A stretch of 59,084 bases of DNA from an uncultured Clostridia bacterium (GTDB lineage: Bacteria; Bacillota; Clostridia; Oscillospirales; Acutalibacteraceae): the NCBI GenBank assembly GCA_944380875.1, contig CALWJA010000095.1:1-59084 (forward strand). The letters are read 5' to 3'. Of the stretch, positions 17,721 to 26,778 are shown one piece after another. The first letter of the stretch is position 1. Each line of letters starts with the position of its first letter. The notes below the pieces were generated by a model that saw only the letters and a program-made list of their open reading frames with translations, was not told the DNA's origin and made no database searches. The position numbers and the translations under genes are program-made.

Positions 17721-19004
17721 TCAAATTGCTTTTGGAACAGAAGCCTCAGGAATGGAAATTCTACGAATATCCGCTCCAAGGCTGCGAAGTTTGCCTACAA
17801 TATCTTCATAGCCGCGCTCAATATACTGAATCTCTTCCACCTGCGTAACACCTCTGGCACAGAGACCTGCAATCAGCATTGCTACACCGGCTCTCAGATC
17901 GGTAGCCTTTACAATGGCTCCGGTGAGATGATCCACACCCTCGATAACCGCCAGGCGGCCTTCCACTGAAATATGGGCGCCCAAACGACTCAATTCATCC
18001 ACATATTGGAACCGATTATCAAATATGCTTTCGTTGATAATACTGGTTCCTGACGCTATAGATAGCAAAACTGCCATCTGGGGATGCATGTCCGTAGGGA
18101 AACCCGGATGGGGCATAGTCTTAATTGTACACTTACTCAAAGAACCGCTGCGGCGCACACGGACAGAATCATCAAATTCTTCTACGTCTACGCCTATTTC
18201 CTCCAACTTTGCGGTAATAGATTCCAAATGCTTGGGGATAACATTTTTAATCAACACATCGCCGGAAGTAGCCGCCGCAGCAACCATATACGTGCCAGCT
18301 TCAATCTGATCGGGAATAATGGAATAAACCGTACCATGCAGGTGCTTGCATCCACGGATCTTAATTTCATCCGTTCCCGCTCCCCGGATATCAGCTCCCA
18401 TGGAGTTAAGAAAATTAGCCAAATCCACAATATGGGGCTCTCTGGCCGCATTCTCGATAATAGTTGTACCTTCCGCCTTCACAGCCGCCAGCATAATGTT
18501 GATCGTTGCTCCTACGGAAACTACATCCAGATACACACTGTTGCCGCAAAGGGATTGGGCAGAAACATCTACCATCCCGCCTTCCAGGCTGTAGGAAGCG
18601 CCCAAAGCAGAAAAGCCTTTCAAATGCTGATCAATAGGACGAACCCCAAAATTACATCCTCCGGGCATAGCTACCACTGCATGATGGAAACGGCCCAAAA
18701 AAGCCCCCATCAGATAGGCAGAACCACGCATTCTGCGCACAAGCTCATAGGGCGCTACAAAAGTAGCGATAGGCCGGGAATCGATTTCTACCGTAGAACG
18801 ATCCACATACCGAATTCTTGCACCCATCTCTTTCAATATATGCAGCATATTCGAAACGTCTGTAATATTCGGGATATTCTCAATAACGCAAATATCGTCA
18901 CACAAAATCGTAGCAGGAATTATAGCAACCGCGGCATTCTTTGCGCCGCTGACGGTAACCTCGCCGACAAGCCGGTTACCACCGTTAATACTGAATCTCT
19001 CCAA
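17721..19004 (-). CDS. murA: UDP-N-acetylglucosamine 1-carboxyvinyltransferase
   Basis: First committed step of peptidoglycan synthesis, adding enolpyruvate from PEP to UDP-GlcNAc. The 427-residue product begins MERFSINGGNRLVGEVTVSG and holds Lys22-Asn23 (GAKNAA), the fosfomycin-target Cys117 in MPGGCNFGVRP and MPHPGFPTDMHPQM. Start choice: TTG at 19004 has GGAG 9 nt upstream and gives the family's usual N terminus; another TTG at 19019 adds five residues but has no site. No ATG start fits. Whether this is the main or second MurA copy cannot be told from here. Confidence 0.95.
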   Translation of the reverse strand: MERFSINGGNRLVGEVTVSGAKNAAVAIIPATILCDDICVIENIPNITDVSNMLHILKEMGARIRYVDRSTVEIDSRPIATFVAPYELVRRMRGSAYLMGAFLGRFHHAVVAMPGGCNFGVRPIDQHLKGFSALGASYSLEGGMVDVSAQSLCGNSVYLDVVSVGATINIMLAAVKAEGTTIIENAAREPHIVDLANFLNSMGADIRGAGTDEIKIRGCKHLHGTVYSIIPDQIEAGTYMVAAAATSGDVLIKNVIPKHLESITAKLEEIGVDVEEFDDSVRVRRSGSLSKCTIKTMPHPGFPTDMHPQMAVLLSIASGTSIINESIFDNRFQYVDELSRLGAHISVEGRLAVIEGVDHLTGAIVKATDLRAGVAMLIAGLCARGVTQVEEIQYIERGYEDIVGKLRSLGADIRRISIPEASVPKAI

Positions 19005-19019
19005 AACGGCACGCTCCAA

Positions 19020-19382
19020 TCTTTATTTCGCTCTTATAGTATGCCTGATTTTCGGCAATATAAAGATCCCTCCAATTGAGGAATACAGAAAATTTTTCAA
19101 ATCAGTTAAAAAAGAAAAAACAGGCTATAATCAGCCTTATTATAAACACATATAATTATCAGATACTGAATTGATAATAATACATCAATCCGAAAATGTC
19201 AATATGACAGAAAAAATTGAGAAGACTTTGTAATTATTTTACACATATTTTTTAGGCGTTCTTAAGATATTATTCTTTTTCGTTATAATTACGCAGAAGC
19301 GTTTTTTGCGGCGCATTGTTGTAATTGTATATAATTTCTTATCATCATTTTCGCTAACAAAAAAGCTCGCTGCATTCACAGT
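19020..19382. other. Intergenic region upstream of murA
   Basis: About 360 nt, strongly AT-rich, no coding frame seen. A weak minus-strand promoter candidate (TTTATA, 17 nt, TACTAT) lies 40-65 nt before the murA TTG. Nothing else recognisable. Confidence 0.4.
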
Positions 19383-19384
19383 AA

Positions 19385-19418
19385 AAAAGGAAATACGCTT
19401 TTATGCGTATTTCCTTTT
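19385..19418 (-). terminator. Terminator of the M23 peptidase gene
   Basis: AAGGAAATACGC / GCGTATTTCCTT stem with A- and T-runs on its two sides, a few nt past the stop codon at 19422. Confidence 0.9.
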
Positions 19419-19421
19419 TTC

Positions 19422-21134
19422 TTATCCGCTTACATAATTTAGTGGATTTTGTTTTACTCCGTTAAGGATAATCTCAAAATGAAGGTGCGGGCCGGTAGAA
19501 TTACCCGTGCTTCCAACGCGGGCTATCAGCTGGCCTTTGCTTACTTTCGTACCAACAGAAACCAAAAGCTCACTGCAGTGTGCATACAGGGTTCTATACC
19601 CGTTCCCATGATCGATGATAATACGGTTTCCGTAGCCATTCCCCCATCCGGAAGCTACAACCGTACCTCCATCCGATGCGACGATAGATTTGCCGTAAGC
19701 ACTGTAGCCCGATATATCCAAAGCCGGATGGAAACTACCCCAACGATATTCATAATATGTTGTTATAATATTGAGGGATGGAGTAGGCCACTGGAACTTG
19801 CCGCTGCTTTCTCCAGGCCCGGTATAAAGAGGCCGTTTTTTCGTACCGGTAACAATAACCTTATCGGTGGGTTCTTTTAAAACCGTTGAAGATATGGTCT
19901 CCCGACTGGTTTCCTCACCATTTACATATGTGACCTTGTCCACCCGTTTCTCTACACCATTTTTTCCTTCCTGTGTAACCTTGGAATAATCCGTGTACTG
20001 GGTGCTGTCTTTTTTCGTGATCGTTTCATAAGGAATTTCCACCTTATGGGTTTCCGTTTTGGTAATCTGCACGCTTAACCGGGGAACTTCTCTCTGCAGA
20101 GTCAATTTTGTGCCAGCATACATCAGATCTTCCACATTGCCGCCATTGAGCGCATTTAGTTCGTCCAATGTAAGGCCATGCTCTTTTGCAATGGTAATGG
20201 GCGTATCTCCGTCTTTTACGGTATAGGAAACCTTTTCCTGTTCATTTTCCGTAAGGATTTCTTTCATTTCATCCGCTGTAATCACAGAAGATGTAGGAAA
20301 CAAACCCGTTACCAATTCTATATCCTGCACAAAGGAAGCTTCACATTCTGTATCTTCTCCAACCGCTTCCTCCAAAATGGTGGACAGCAAATGATTTAAA
20401 TCTGCGCTGCTGCGGACTGCCCCCATCAATTCCCCATCCATATAAAGACCTGTTGCCTCTTCGATTATGCCGTTGCTCTGCCGAATCAACAGATCACACA
20501 CATCCGCAGCTTCCGCATAGGCCGAAGTATCCATAATCTTAAGAGAAAAAGTAGGTGTCAGGGAAACCGAATTCTCTTCTTCATTTTCTGCCGTATCGTG
20601 GACCATACGCTCCGTCACCATTTCAAGAGCCTGGTCAAATACCTGTTCATCCCGTATGGTGGCCACCGTCTGGTTGCCATAACTCAAAACAAGGCCATAT
20701 TCAAGGTTATTCCAATATTGAATGGTATGTGCCAGAAACAGAACAGCTGCTATAGGAGCGGCAATATTAAACACCAGCCCCACAATATTTCTATGCCGCA
20801 CCAATCCTCTTCCCGCTACCAAAAGGGACTCCCACGCAGTTCGTAAAAAGCCCTGCGCGCGGGCACGGCGTATTCTCCCCCAAGCAATAGAAAAGCCATG
20901 GCGGAGCGAATGCAACTCTTTTCGTATTTTGCTCACCTGTTTTCCCAATGTAGCCCGATACAGTCTTTGTAAAAACCGAAACAGCGGCCGCAAAAATCGG
21001 GAAAGTCTTCTGGAAAAACGTTTTAAAATACGAACAGACTGGATCCCCACTACATACACAAAACGGGAAAAAGCAAGCAGATATCGCTTAACCGTAGAAA
21101 AAAGAGCAGAAACCCTTTCTTTTTTGTTTTGCAT
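19422..21134 (-). CDS. Membrane-anchored LysM-G5-M23 cell-wall endopeptidase
   Basis: 570 residues. Layout: a very basic, Arg-rich cytoplasmic N terminus (residues 1-115), one transmembrane helix (~117-138), a ~160-residue extracytoplasmic region, LysM (~300-345, YTVKDGDTPITIAKEHG), a G5-type beta domain (~355-435, KVEIPYETI to KVIVTGTKKRP) and a C-terminal peptidase M23. The zinc/catalytic set is complete: His469 and Asp473 (HPALD), His519 (YAHC), His550 and His552 (HLHFE). It should cut peptidoglycan cross-links at the membrane-wall interface. Ribosome binding site AAAGGGAG. Own promoter with a WalR-like box; terminator directly after. The Arg-rich tail is unusual. Confidence 0.92.
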   Translation of the reverse strand: MQNKKERVSALFSTVKRYLLAFSRFVYVVGIQSVRILKRFSRRLSRFLRPLFRFLQRLYRATLGKQVSKIRKELHSLRHGFSIAWGRIRRARAQGFLRTAWESLLVAGRGLVRHRNIVGLVFNIAAPIAAVLFLAHTIQYWNNLEYGLVLSYGNQTVATIRDEQVFDQALEMVTERMVHDTAENEEENSVSLTPTFSLKIMDTSAYAEAADVCDLLIRQSNGIIEEATGLYMDGELMGAVRSSADLNHLLSTILEEAVGEDTECEASFVQDIELVTGLFPTSSVITADEMKEILTENEQEKVSYTVKDGDTPITIAKEHGLTLDELNALNGGNVEDLMYAGTKLTLQREVPRLSVQITKTETHKVEIPYETITKKDSTQYTDYSKVTQEGKNGVEKRVDKVTYVNGEETSRETISSTVLKEPTDKVIVTGTKKRPLYTGPGESSGKFQWPTPSLNIITTYYEYRWGSFHPALDISGYSAYGKSIVASDGGTVVASGWGNGYGNRIIIDHGNGYRTLYAHCSELLVSVGTKVSKGQLIARVGSTGNSTGPHLHFEIILNGVKQNPLNYVSG

Positions 21135-21157
21135 AGTTTGAATCTCCCTTTTTAAAA

Positions 21158-21184
21158 GTTACAAAGTTGTAACAACTTGTTACA
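21158..21184 (-). promoter_or_regulatory. WalR-type binding box over the start site of the M23 gene
   Basis: On the minus strand TGTAAC-4 nt-TGTTAC-5 nt-TGTAAC. The last two hexamers fit the WalR (YycF) consensus TGTWAH-N5-TGTWAH exactly. The first two also make a perfect palindrome, TGTAACAACTTGTTACA on the plus strand (21168-21184). The sites begin at the -10 and cover the expected transcription start, a position that suggests repression. The regulator is inferred from consensus and target type. Confidence 0.6.
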
Positions 21185-21212
21185 TTATACTATACCTCTC
21201 CAGCATTTGCAA
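21184..21212 (-). promoter_or_regulatory. Sigma-A-type promoter of the M23 peptidase gene
   Basis: TTGCAA (21212-21207), 17 nt, TATAAT (21189-21184) on the minus strand, about 50 nt before the start codon. Confidence 0.75.
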
Positions 21213-21277
21213 GAGGCTATACCGTAGTGGGTGAAAAAACCAGACATACCAGTATTTTCTTTTATTTTTTTATTAGC

Positions 21278-21323
21278 AAAAAGATACGGAATCCGGTTTT
21301 TTACCGAATTCCGTATCTTTTTA
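21278..21323. terminator. Terminator of the nhaC-type gene
   Basis: Long stem AAAAAGATACGGAAT / ATTCCGTATCTTTTT with a GC-rich inner part, A- and T-runs on both sides; about 75 nt past the antiporter stop. Confidence 0.8.
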
Positions 21324-21396
21324 AGAAAAGTTCTCTCAGTATACGCATTACAAAAACACAGTTGGATTCTTCTTTGCATCCAACGCATTTCCCTAA

Positions 21397-22731
21397 TCAG
21401 CTATTAGGGCTTTCTGTTTTCGACTTCATCTTTTTGAAAACGCCCTCCAGCAAAATAAACAATACCGTACTGATACCCATAAGAACCGGATAGAACAAAT
21501 ATGGCAACAAATCTATAGGCGTCAAAGCTAATGCGGCCGCGCCACTGCAGGCATACAAAAGCTGAGCGCCATAGGGAATCAGCCCCTGCCATACAGATGT
21601 AAAAATATCCAATAATGCCGCCGTACGGCGAGGAGAGATTTCAAATTCGTCTGAAATATCCTTAGCGATGGGGCCTGCCATTACAATCGCCACAGTATTG
21701 TTGGCTGTAGAAACATCTACCAGGGAGCTTAAAGCCGCAATTCCCAACTGGGCTCCTTTTTTTGTATGCACATGCCGGCGGATTCCATTCAGAATATAAT
21801 CGATACCTCCATTTGCTTTCACAAGACCAATAACACCGGCTACTACAATGGAGATTACCGTAATATCATACATGCTCTGTATTCCGCCGCTTCCATCCGG
21901 CCCTTGAAAAATAACCGTAAAAATGTCTTTCCAGAGAATATTGCCGGTAGAAACACCCACTATTAAGGACAGCACCGTGCCCAACACCAGAACCACAAAT
22001 ACATTTAAACCTGCCAAAGCGCCTACTAAAACTACCAGATACGGCAGGATCTCAAACAGATTGTAAGACAGATCATCACTTACACGGAAATCGCTTCCAC
22101 CTGCAAATATGAGGAACAAAACCAAAGTAATCACAGCCGCCGGAAGGACAATTTTAATATTTTCTCTAAATTTATCCTTCATGTCGCAGCCTTGTGTACG
22201 AGTAGCGGCAATCGTTGTATCCGAAATCATGGAAAGATTATCTCCGAACATGGCGCCGGAAATAACCGCCCCTAAACACAAAGCGCCGGTAATCCCTGTC
22301 TTTTCGCTGATTCCCACCGCTATGGGCGCAAGCGCCGCGATAGTTCCTACAGATGTGCCCATTGCCGTAGAAATGAAACAGCCAATTACGAATAGGCCCG
22401 CTACCGCTACAGAAGGAGGAAGAATCGACAGCCCGAAATTCACCGTGCTGTCCACCCCTCCCGCCGCCTGGACGGAACCGGAAAAGGCACCTGCAAGGAT
22501 GAACACCAGGCACATAACCATAACATTTTCGTCACCCATATGTCTGGTAACATCTACCAACTTTTGAGAAAAGGTACGCTTGGGGTTCTGCAGAAAAGCT
22601 ACCACCAATGCAATCAAAAAGCCCACAACCGCCGGCATGGTATAAAAATCCCGGAACACAATTCCGCTTCCTATAAAGACAAGCAGAAAAACCAAAATCG
22701 GCAACAGGGCAAACGGATTTCCTTTTTTCAC
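21397..22731 (-). CDS. NhaC-family Na+/H+ (or metabolite) antiporter
   Basis: 444 residues with about 11 hydrophobic segments from residue 8 to 435. Family features of the NhaC/ArsB-NhaD-like ion transporter group are visible: the GTSVGTIAALAPIAVG loop, GAVISGAMFGDNLSMISDTTIAAT (DNLSxISD motif) and the repeat-related SSLVDVSTANNTVAIVMAGPIAKDI in the second half. Probable Na+/H+ or malate/lactate-type exchange; the substrate cannot be read from sequence. Start is GTG at 22731 with GAGGAGG upstream. It has its own promoter at 22765-22793 and its own terminator, so it is monocistronic. Confidence 0.9.
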   Translation of the reverse strand: MKKGNPFALLPILVFLLVFIGSGIVFRDFYTMPAVVGFLIALVVAFLQNPKRTFSQKLVDVTRHMGDENVMVMCLVFILAGAFSGSVQAAGGVDSTVNFGLSILPPSVAVAGLFVIGCFISTAMGTSVGTIAALAPIAVGISEKTGITGALCLGAVISGAMFGDNLSMISDTTIAATRTQGCDMKDKFRENIKIVLPAAVITLVLFLIFAGGSDFRVSDDLSYNLFEILPYLVVLVGALAGLNVFVVLVLGTVLSLIVGVSTGNILWKDIFTVIFQGPDGSGGIQSMYDITVISIVVAGVIGLVKANGGIDYILNGIRRHVHTKKGAQLGIAALSSLVDVSTANNTVAIVMAGPIAKDISDEFEISPRRTAALLDIFTSVWQGLIPYGAQLLYACSGAAALALTPIDLLPYLFYPVLMGISTVLFILLEGVFKKMKSKTESPNS

Positions 22732-22764
22732 AAAAACTCCTCCTCATTTGCAAACAGTGCCTTT

Positions 22765-22793
22765 AGTATAGCGAATTCTTCCAAAAACTGCAA
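22765..22793 (-). promoter_or_regulatory. Sigma-A-type promoter of the nhaC-type gene
   Basis: TTGCAG (22793-22788), a 17-nt spacer and TATACT (22770-22765) on the minus strand, 34 nt before the GTG start. Confidence 0.75.
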
Positions 22794-22831
22794 TAACAAG
22801 ACATAAAACTCTCTTTTTTTATGCAAAATAG

Positions 22832-22869
22832 AAAGGACTTTTTGAAACTTTCGCTTCAAAAAGTCCTTT
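22832..22869 (-). terminator. Terminator of luxS
   Basis: Perfect 15-bp stem AAAGGACTTTTTGAA / TTCAAAAAGTCCTTT followed on the minus strand by CTATTTTGC and a further T-rich stretch; 27 nt past the luxS stop. Confidence 0.85.
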
Positions 22870-22895
22870 CTTCCCATATTCACCTCAGGCAAAAT

Positions 22896-23357
22896 TCATG
22901 CCTGATAGGAAAGATTCTCTTCGCCCCAATCTGCAATTACCGGCAGAAAAGAAGCTGCCCATCTGCGCGCTTCAGGAAGATCATGCTCCAGATAATTGCC
23001 GCATTCCGCCGAAGTGGCTGCGCCCGGAATCTCTCCCTCATAGGAAGCCATCCAACGGAAGCATGCGCGAATCAATTCGATTACTTGCTCATGCGTCATT
23101 CCGGACGTAAGAAAGTAAAATCCGGTCCTGCATCCCATAGGTCCAAAATAGATAACATGCTCTGCATATTCTGAATTTCTTGCATATGTGGCAAAAAGAT
23201 GTTCCAGCGTATGCAGCGCGCCATTGGGAAGATAGGGAGGGCAATTGGGTTTTACCATACGAATGTCATATGTTACCACATCCCCGTCAATTCGGGAAAG
23301 ATAGATCCCGGGAGTCAACAGATCGTGGTTCACACAAAAACTGGCTATTTTTTTCAT
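22896..23357 (-). CDS. luxS: S-ribosylhomocysteine lyase (AI-2 synthesis)
   Basis: Splits S-ribosylhomocysteine into homocysteine and DPD, the autoinducer-2 precursor, in the activated methyl cycle. The 153-residue protein has the metal ligands His49 and His53 with Glu52 (HTLEH) and Cys119 (SAECGNY), and the catalytic Cys76 in MGCRTGFY. It starts only 12 nt after the GH38 mannosidase stop with no terminator or promoter between, so it should be made from the mannosidase transcript. No mtnN/pfs or other methyl-cycle gene is nearby. Confidence 0.96.
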   Translation of the reverse strand: MKKIASFCVNHDLLTPGIYLSRIDGDVVTYDIRMVKPNCPPYLPNGALHTLEHLFATYARNSEYAEHVIYFGPMGCRTGFYFLTSGMTHEQVIELIRACFRWMASYEGEIPGAATSAECGNYLEHDLPEARRWAASFLPVIADWGEENLSYQA

Positions 23358-23369
23358 AGAGTACTCTCC

Positions 23370-26300
23370 TTAACGGGGAAGGATCCGAATGGTGCGAACC
23401 TGGAAAGGAGTAAATTCCAATGCCAGTGAGTTATCCGCAATCTCCAGTTTTCCTTCATCCTGCTCAATATAATTGGTCTCCCGAGCCTCGCTCACAGGAA
23501 TATCCATATGCAGAGTCTCACAGCATGCAGTGCCCTTCGATTCATACAGACGCAGGATCAGACCATTGCCGTCCTCCGCGCGTTTGACATTTTCCAGAAT
23601 AACCGTACCCTCTGAAAGATTGAAAAGGGAACGGCTGCCGGCGCTTCCCTCTGCGCAAAGGACCGGTGTATTCAGCTCATGGGCGGCTTTAACCACATCG
23701 CAATGGCCGAAATCCGTATTCCAGCAGTGGAATGCATACGTAAACTCCTGGGTTCCCTGATCGGCATGGGCATCCGGGAAAGCAGCAGATTTCAGAAGCG
23801 TCAGAGCAATGGTGTTACCGGATACATTGACGCCATACTTGCAGTCATTGAGCACAGCGCAGCCTCTCAGCGCTTCCGCCAAAGCTGTCCAGCGATGGTT
23901 GCATACTTCAAACCTATCTGCATCATATTTTCTGGATGCGTGATTGGGCCGTTTTACATATCCAAACTGGATTTCATGGAGAGCCTCTTCCCCATATACC
24001 TGCACGGGGAATTCCACTTTCAAAAGTTTATGCGTCTCCTGCCAATCTACCTTTGTCCGGAATTCTACGGTGCGGCTGCCCCTGCGCAAAAGGATCGTCT
24101 GGGTAATTACAGAATTGTGGATCTGTCTGCTGAATTGAACAGCACCATACAGCGCACCGGATTCAGCGGAAAGGAAATTAGCTTTTTCCCGCAGTTCCAC
24201 GGGATTTTCCTTATACACACTGTCAATATCCCAGGCATCGTAATGGCCGGGAATATCCTGATACATTTTAAGGCTGTTGCAGGCGCCGGCGGCCCAATCT
24301 CTGCCTGTTTCCTTATCCAATATGCCGGTAATCTCCCCATATTCATTTATGGATACGGCCAAAAGCTCGTTTTCCAGCAAGGTTTTCTCTGCTTTCACAG
24401 CAGCACTTTCCACACAGGTTTCCGCTGGCTTCAATGTGGTCCAGCCGCAGGAAGGAACCGTCACTTCTGCATATACGCCGTCGCTCTCTTTTTGCAGAGA
24501 AACGGAGGTTCCATCTTCGGCAGCGCCCTTCCAGTTTTCAGGAATCCGCACCAGGGCTTTTCTTTCCCAGGGCAGAGTGTTGAACACCGTAAGTCCGCCG
24601 TCCTTTTCCGTCAGCGCCGACATGGCATTCTGCGCCATTTTTTCCCATTCTTCCCGAATGTGGGCATGCTCTTTTCGTGCTCTTTCGTATACTCTTCCGA
24701 TAGAAGAACCCGGAAGTATATCATGGAACTGATTTACAAGCAGAAGCTTCCATGTTTTTTCCAAATCTTCCGCCGGATATTTTTCGCCCTTTAAAGCATT
24801 TGCCGCTGCGCTCCAGAATTCTGCCAGACCAAGGCCTGTCTCATTTTGACGGTTTCCCTTTTTAATGGCCGCCTGGGAAGTATACGTTCCCCTGTGAGCT
24901 TGGAAATACAATTCTCCCACATAGGTGGGGCGTTCTTCTCCATCCTGCTCCAAAGCATCAAAAAAGTTTTTGGGCGTATCAAATTTCACCTGGGGGACGC
25001 CTTCCAGATTCTTCTCTCTGAGGCAGAATTCAATATGATCCCGGGAAGGTCCGCCGCCGCCGTCTCCATATCCAAAGGGAAGCAGGAACCTGCGAAGTCC
25101 TTCTTTCTGTGCCCGATTCTTCCACAAATTATGAAGTGTTTCCGGATTTGTATCGGAATTATAATCCACATGGATAAAAGATGCGATCTCGGTTCCGTCA
25201 ATACCCTTCCACATAAAAGAATGATAGGGGAAGGGATCTCCGCCGTTATATGTCCAGAAAATTTTATGTGTGGAAAAATACCGAATACCGCAGCCTTTCA
25301 TAATCTGAGGCAGTGCCGCCGTGTAACCAAATACGTCCGGAAGCCACAACAGTTCATCTTCCACACCAAATTCCTTCTTAAAATAGGCCTTTCCATAGAG
25401 GAACTGGCGGATCAAACTCTCTCCGGAAGGAATATTGGTGTCTGCTTCTACCCACATACCTCCTTCGGGGATCAGCTGGCCATCCTGCACCTTTTTCTTC
25501 ATGCGCTCAAAAAGTTCGGGATAGAGCTCTTTCGTCCGCTGGTATAAATACGGCTGACTTTGAAGCATTTTGTATTCGGGATATTCGTCCATATGCCTCA
25601 ACTGAGCGGCAAAAGTACGGGAGCATTTCCGATCCGTTTCGTCCAAAGGCCACAGCCAGGCCACATCGATATGCGCATGACCCATAGCATGCAGCATAGG
25701 CATAGTGCTTCCATTCTTGCAGGCAAGAACCTGCCGGAGGGCCTCTCTGCCTCTGCGGAAGCTCTCCTGCCTTACTTCATAAGGCTGTTCAAAATCCACT
25801 ATGCAGGAAAAGCGCTTCAAGGCCTTTTCCAGATCCGCAGCACGCAGAGTATTGGGCTCTACGCAATGCAAATTTTCCCATACGGTACGGACATCCATAT
25901 AAAGCTGATAAGCGTCCTCGTTCCAAACGCCCCAGGTGCTTTTCCCGATACAACGGCGGGCACCTTCCTGCGGTATTGCCTGCTCGTGGCCTGGAATCAA
26001 CGGCCCCGGCGCAGAACTTCCCCTGTTGAGAGGCATATTATGTCCCCCATAACATTCAGCCGCTACGGAAAAAATTTCTCCTCCTTCGGCCTTATCCGTC
26101 AGCACATTATCACAAATAAAATGAAGGCGGCTTTTCACCCAGTCATCCCGGCGGGTGCCAAAAGAACGTCCGTCTACAAACAGGGTGCTTTCTCCGCCTA
26201 ACTGAATATCCATTGCAATGCGTTTTCCGGATAACTCTTCCGGAACCTTCACGGTAGAAAAGAACCATCCGTAAGCCCATTCTCTTCCCCATTTTTTTCC

Positions 26301-26465
26301 CTCTGGAAAAGCCTCTGTATTCTCAGCTTTCGCCTGCTCCAATGTCAGATGTTCGCTGGTTTCAAAACCTTTCCAATCCATGGAACCTTTCGGTTCATAG
26401 ATACATTCCTCCAGAGCTTTCAGCCAGAGTTTTATCCGAGATTCCCATTCTGCCGAAAGTGCCAT
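23370..26465 (-). CDS. GH38 alpha-mannosidase
   Basis: Releases alpha-linked mannose. 1031 residues: an N-terminal carbohydrate-binding-like beta domain (~1-240), the GH38 catalytic barrel (~250-520) with metal ligands in GHAHIDVAWLWP and the nucleophile Asp377 in WLPDVFGYTAALPQI, the helical mid domain (~520-615) and the C-terminal beta-sandwich. Size and order match bacterial/fungal cytosolic alpha-mannosidases. No signal peptide, so it acts on imported manno-oligosaccharides. Ribosome binding site AAGGAGG; promoter at 26523-26551. luxS follows in the same unit. No transporter or other mannose gene is adjacent. Confidence 0.95.
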   Translation of the reverse strand: MALSAEWESRIKLWLKALEECIYEPKGSMDWKGFETSEHLTLEQAKAENTEAFPEGKKWGREWAYGWFFSTVKVPEELSGKRIAMDIQLGGESTLFVDGRSFGTRRDDWVKSRLHFICDNVLTDKAEGGEIFSVAAECYGGHNMPLNRGSSAPGPLIPGHEQAIPQEGARRCIGKSTWGVWNEDAYQLYMDVRTVWENLHCVEPNTLRAADLEKALKRFSCIVDFEQPYEVRQESFRRGREALRQVLACKNGSTMPMLHAMGHAHIDVAWLWPLDETDRKCSRTFAAQLRHMDEYPEYKMLQSQPYLYQRTKELYPELFERMKKKVQDGQLIPEGGMWVEADTNIPSGESLIRQFLYGKAYFKKEFGVEDELLWLPDVFGYTAALPQIMKGCGIRYFSTHKIFWTYNGGDPFPYHSFMWKGIDGTEIASFIHVDYNSDTNPETLHNLWKNRAQKEGLRRFLLPFGYGDGGGGPSRDHIEFCLREKNLEGVPQVKFDTPKNFFDALEQDGEERPTYVGELYFQAHRGTYTSQAAIKKGNRQNETGLGLAEFWSAAANALKGEKYPAEDLEKTWKLLLVNQFHDILPGSSIGRVYERARKEHAHIREEWEKMAQNAMSALTEKDGGLTVFNTLPWERKALVRIPENWKGAAEDGTSVSLQKESDGVYAEVTVPSCGWTTLKPAETCVESAAVKAEKTLLENELLAVSINEYGEITGILDKETGRDWAAGACNSLKMYQDIPGHYDAWDIDSVYKENPVELREKANFLSAESGALYGAVQFSRQIHNSVITQTILLRRGSRTVEFRTKVDWQETHKLLKVEFPVQVYGEEALHEIQFGYVKRPNHASRKYDADRFEVCNHRWTALAEALRGCAVLNDCKYGVNVSGNTIALTLLKSAAFPDAHADQGTQEFTYAFHCWNTDFGHCDVVKAAHELNTPVLCAEGSAGSRSLFNLSEGTVILENVKRAEDGNGLILRLYESKGTACCETLHMDIPVSEARETNYIEQDEGKLEIADNSLALEFTPFQVRTIRILPR

Positions 26466-26522
26466 TTTCTATTACCTCCTTACAGGCAGCCATATCTGCT
26501 GCCAGTATTTCCATCCGAATGT

Positions 26523-26551
26523 AATATAGCATGAAACCCACATAGATTCAA
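26523..26551 (-). promoter_or_regulatory. Sigma-A-type promoter of the GH38-luxS unit
   Basis: TTGAAT (26551-26546), 17 nt, TATATT (26528-26523) on the minus strand with a TG dinucleotide one base before the -10. Confidence 0.7.
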
Positions 26552-26638
26552 CATCCGTTACACTATTTAATCCTCATAATTTTTTCATTTAAAAAGCCTT
26601 TTTATATTTAAGCCTGCCGGTGGTTTTATCTATATAAA

Positions 26639-26669
26639 AAAGCCCAATTCGTCTAGCGAATCAGGCTTT
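26639..26669 (-). terminator. Terminator of the MGH1/GH63-like gene
   Basis: AAAGCC..ATTCG / CGAAT..GGCTTT stem with two internal mismatches, flanked by an A-run and T-rich sequence on either side; about 110 nt past the stop. Confidence 0.65.
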
Positions 26670-26778
26670 AAAAATGTTTTAAGAAGCTGTTTCTATCGCT
26701 TCCCGCGAATAAGGACTATACAAAATTTGGGGATATCCATCCTTTGCTGTATCTGAAACCTAAGAAATTTCAGCATAC

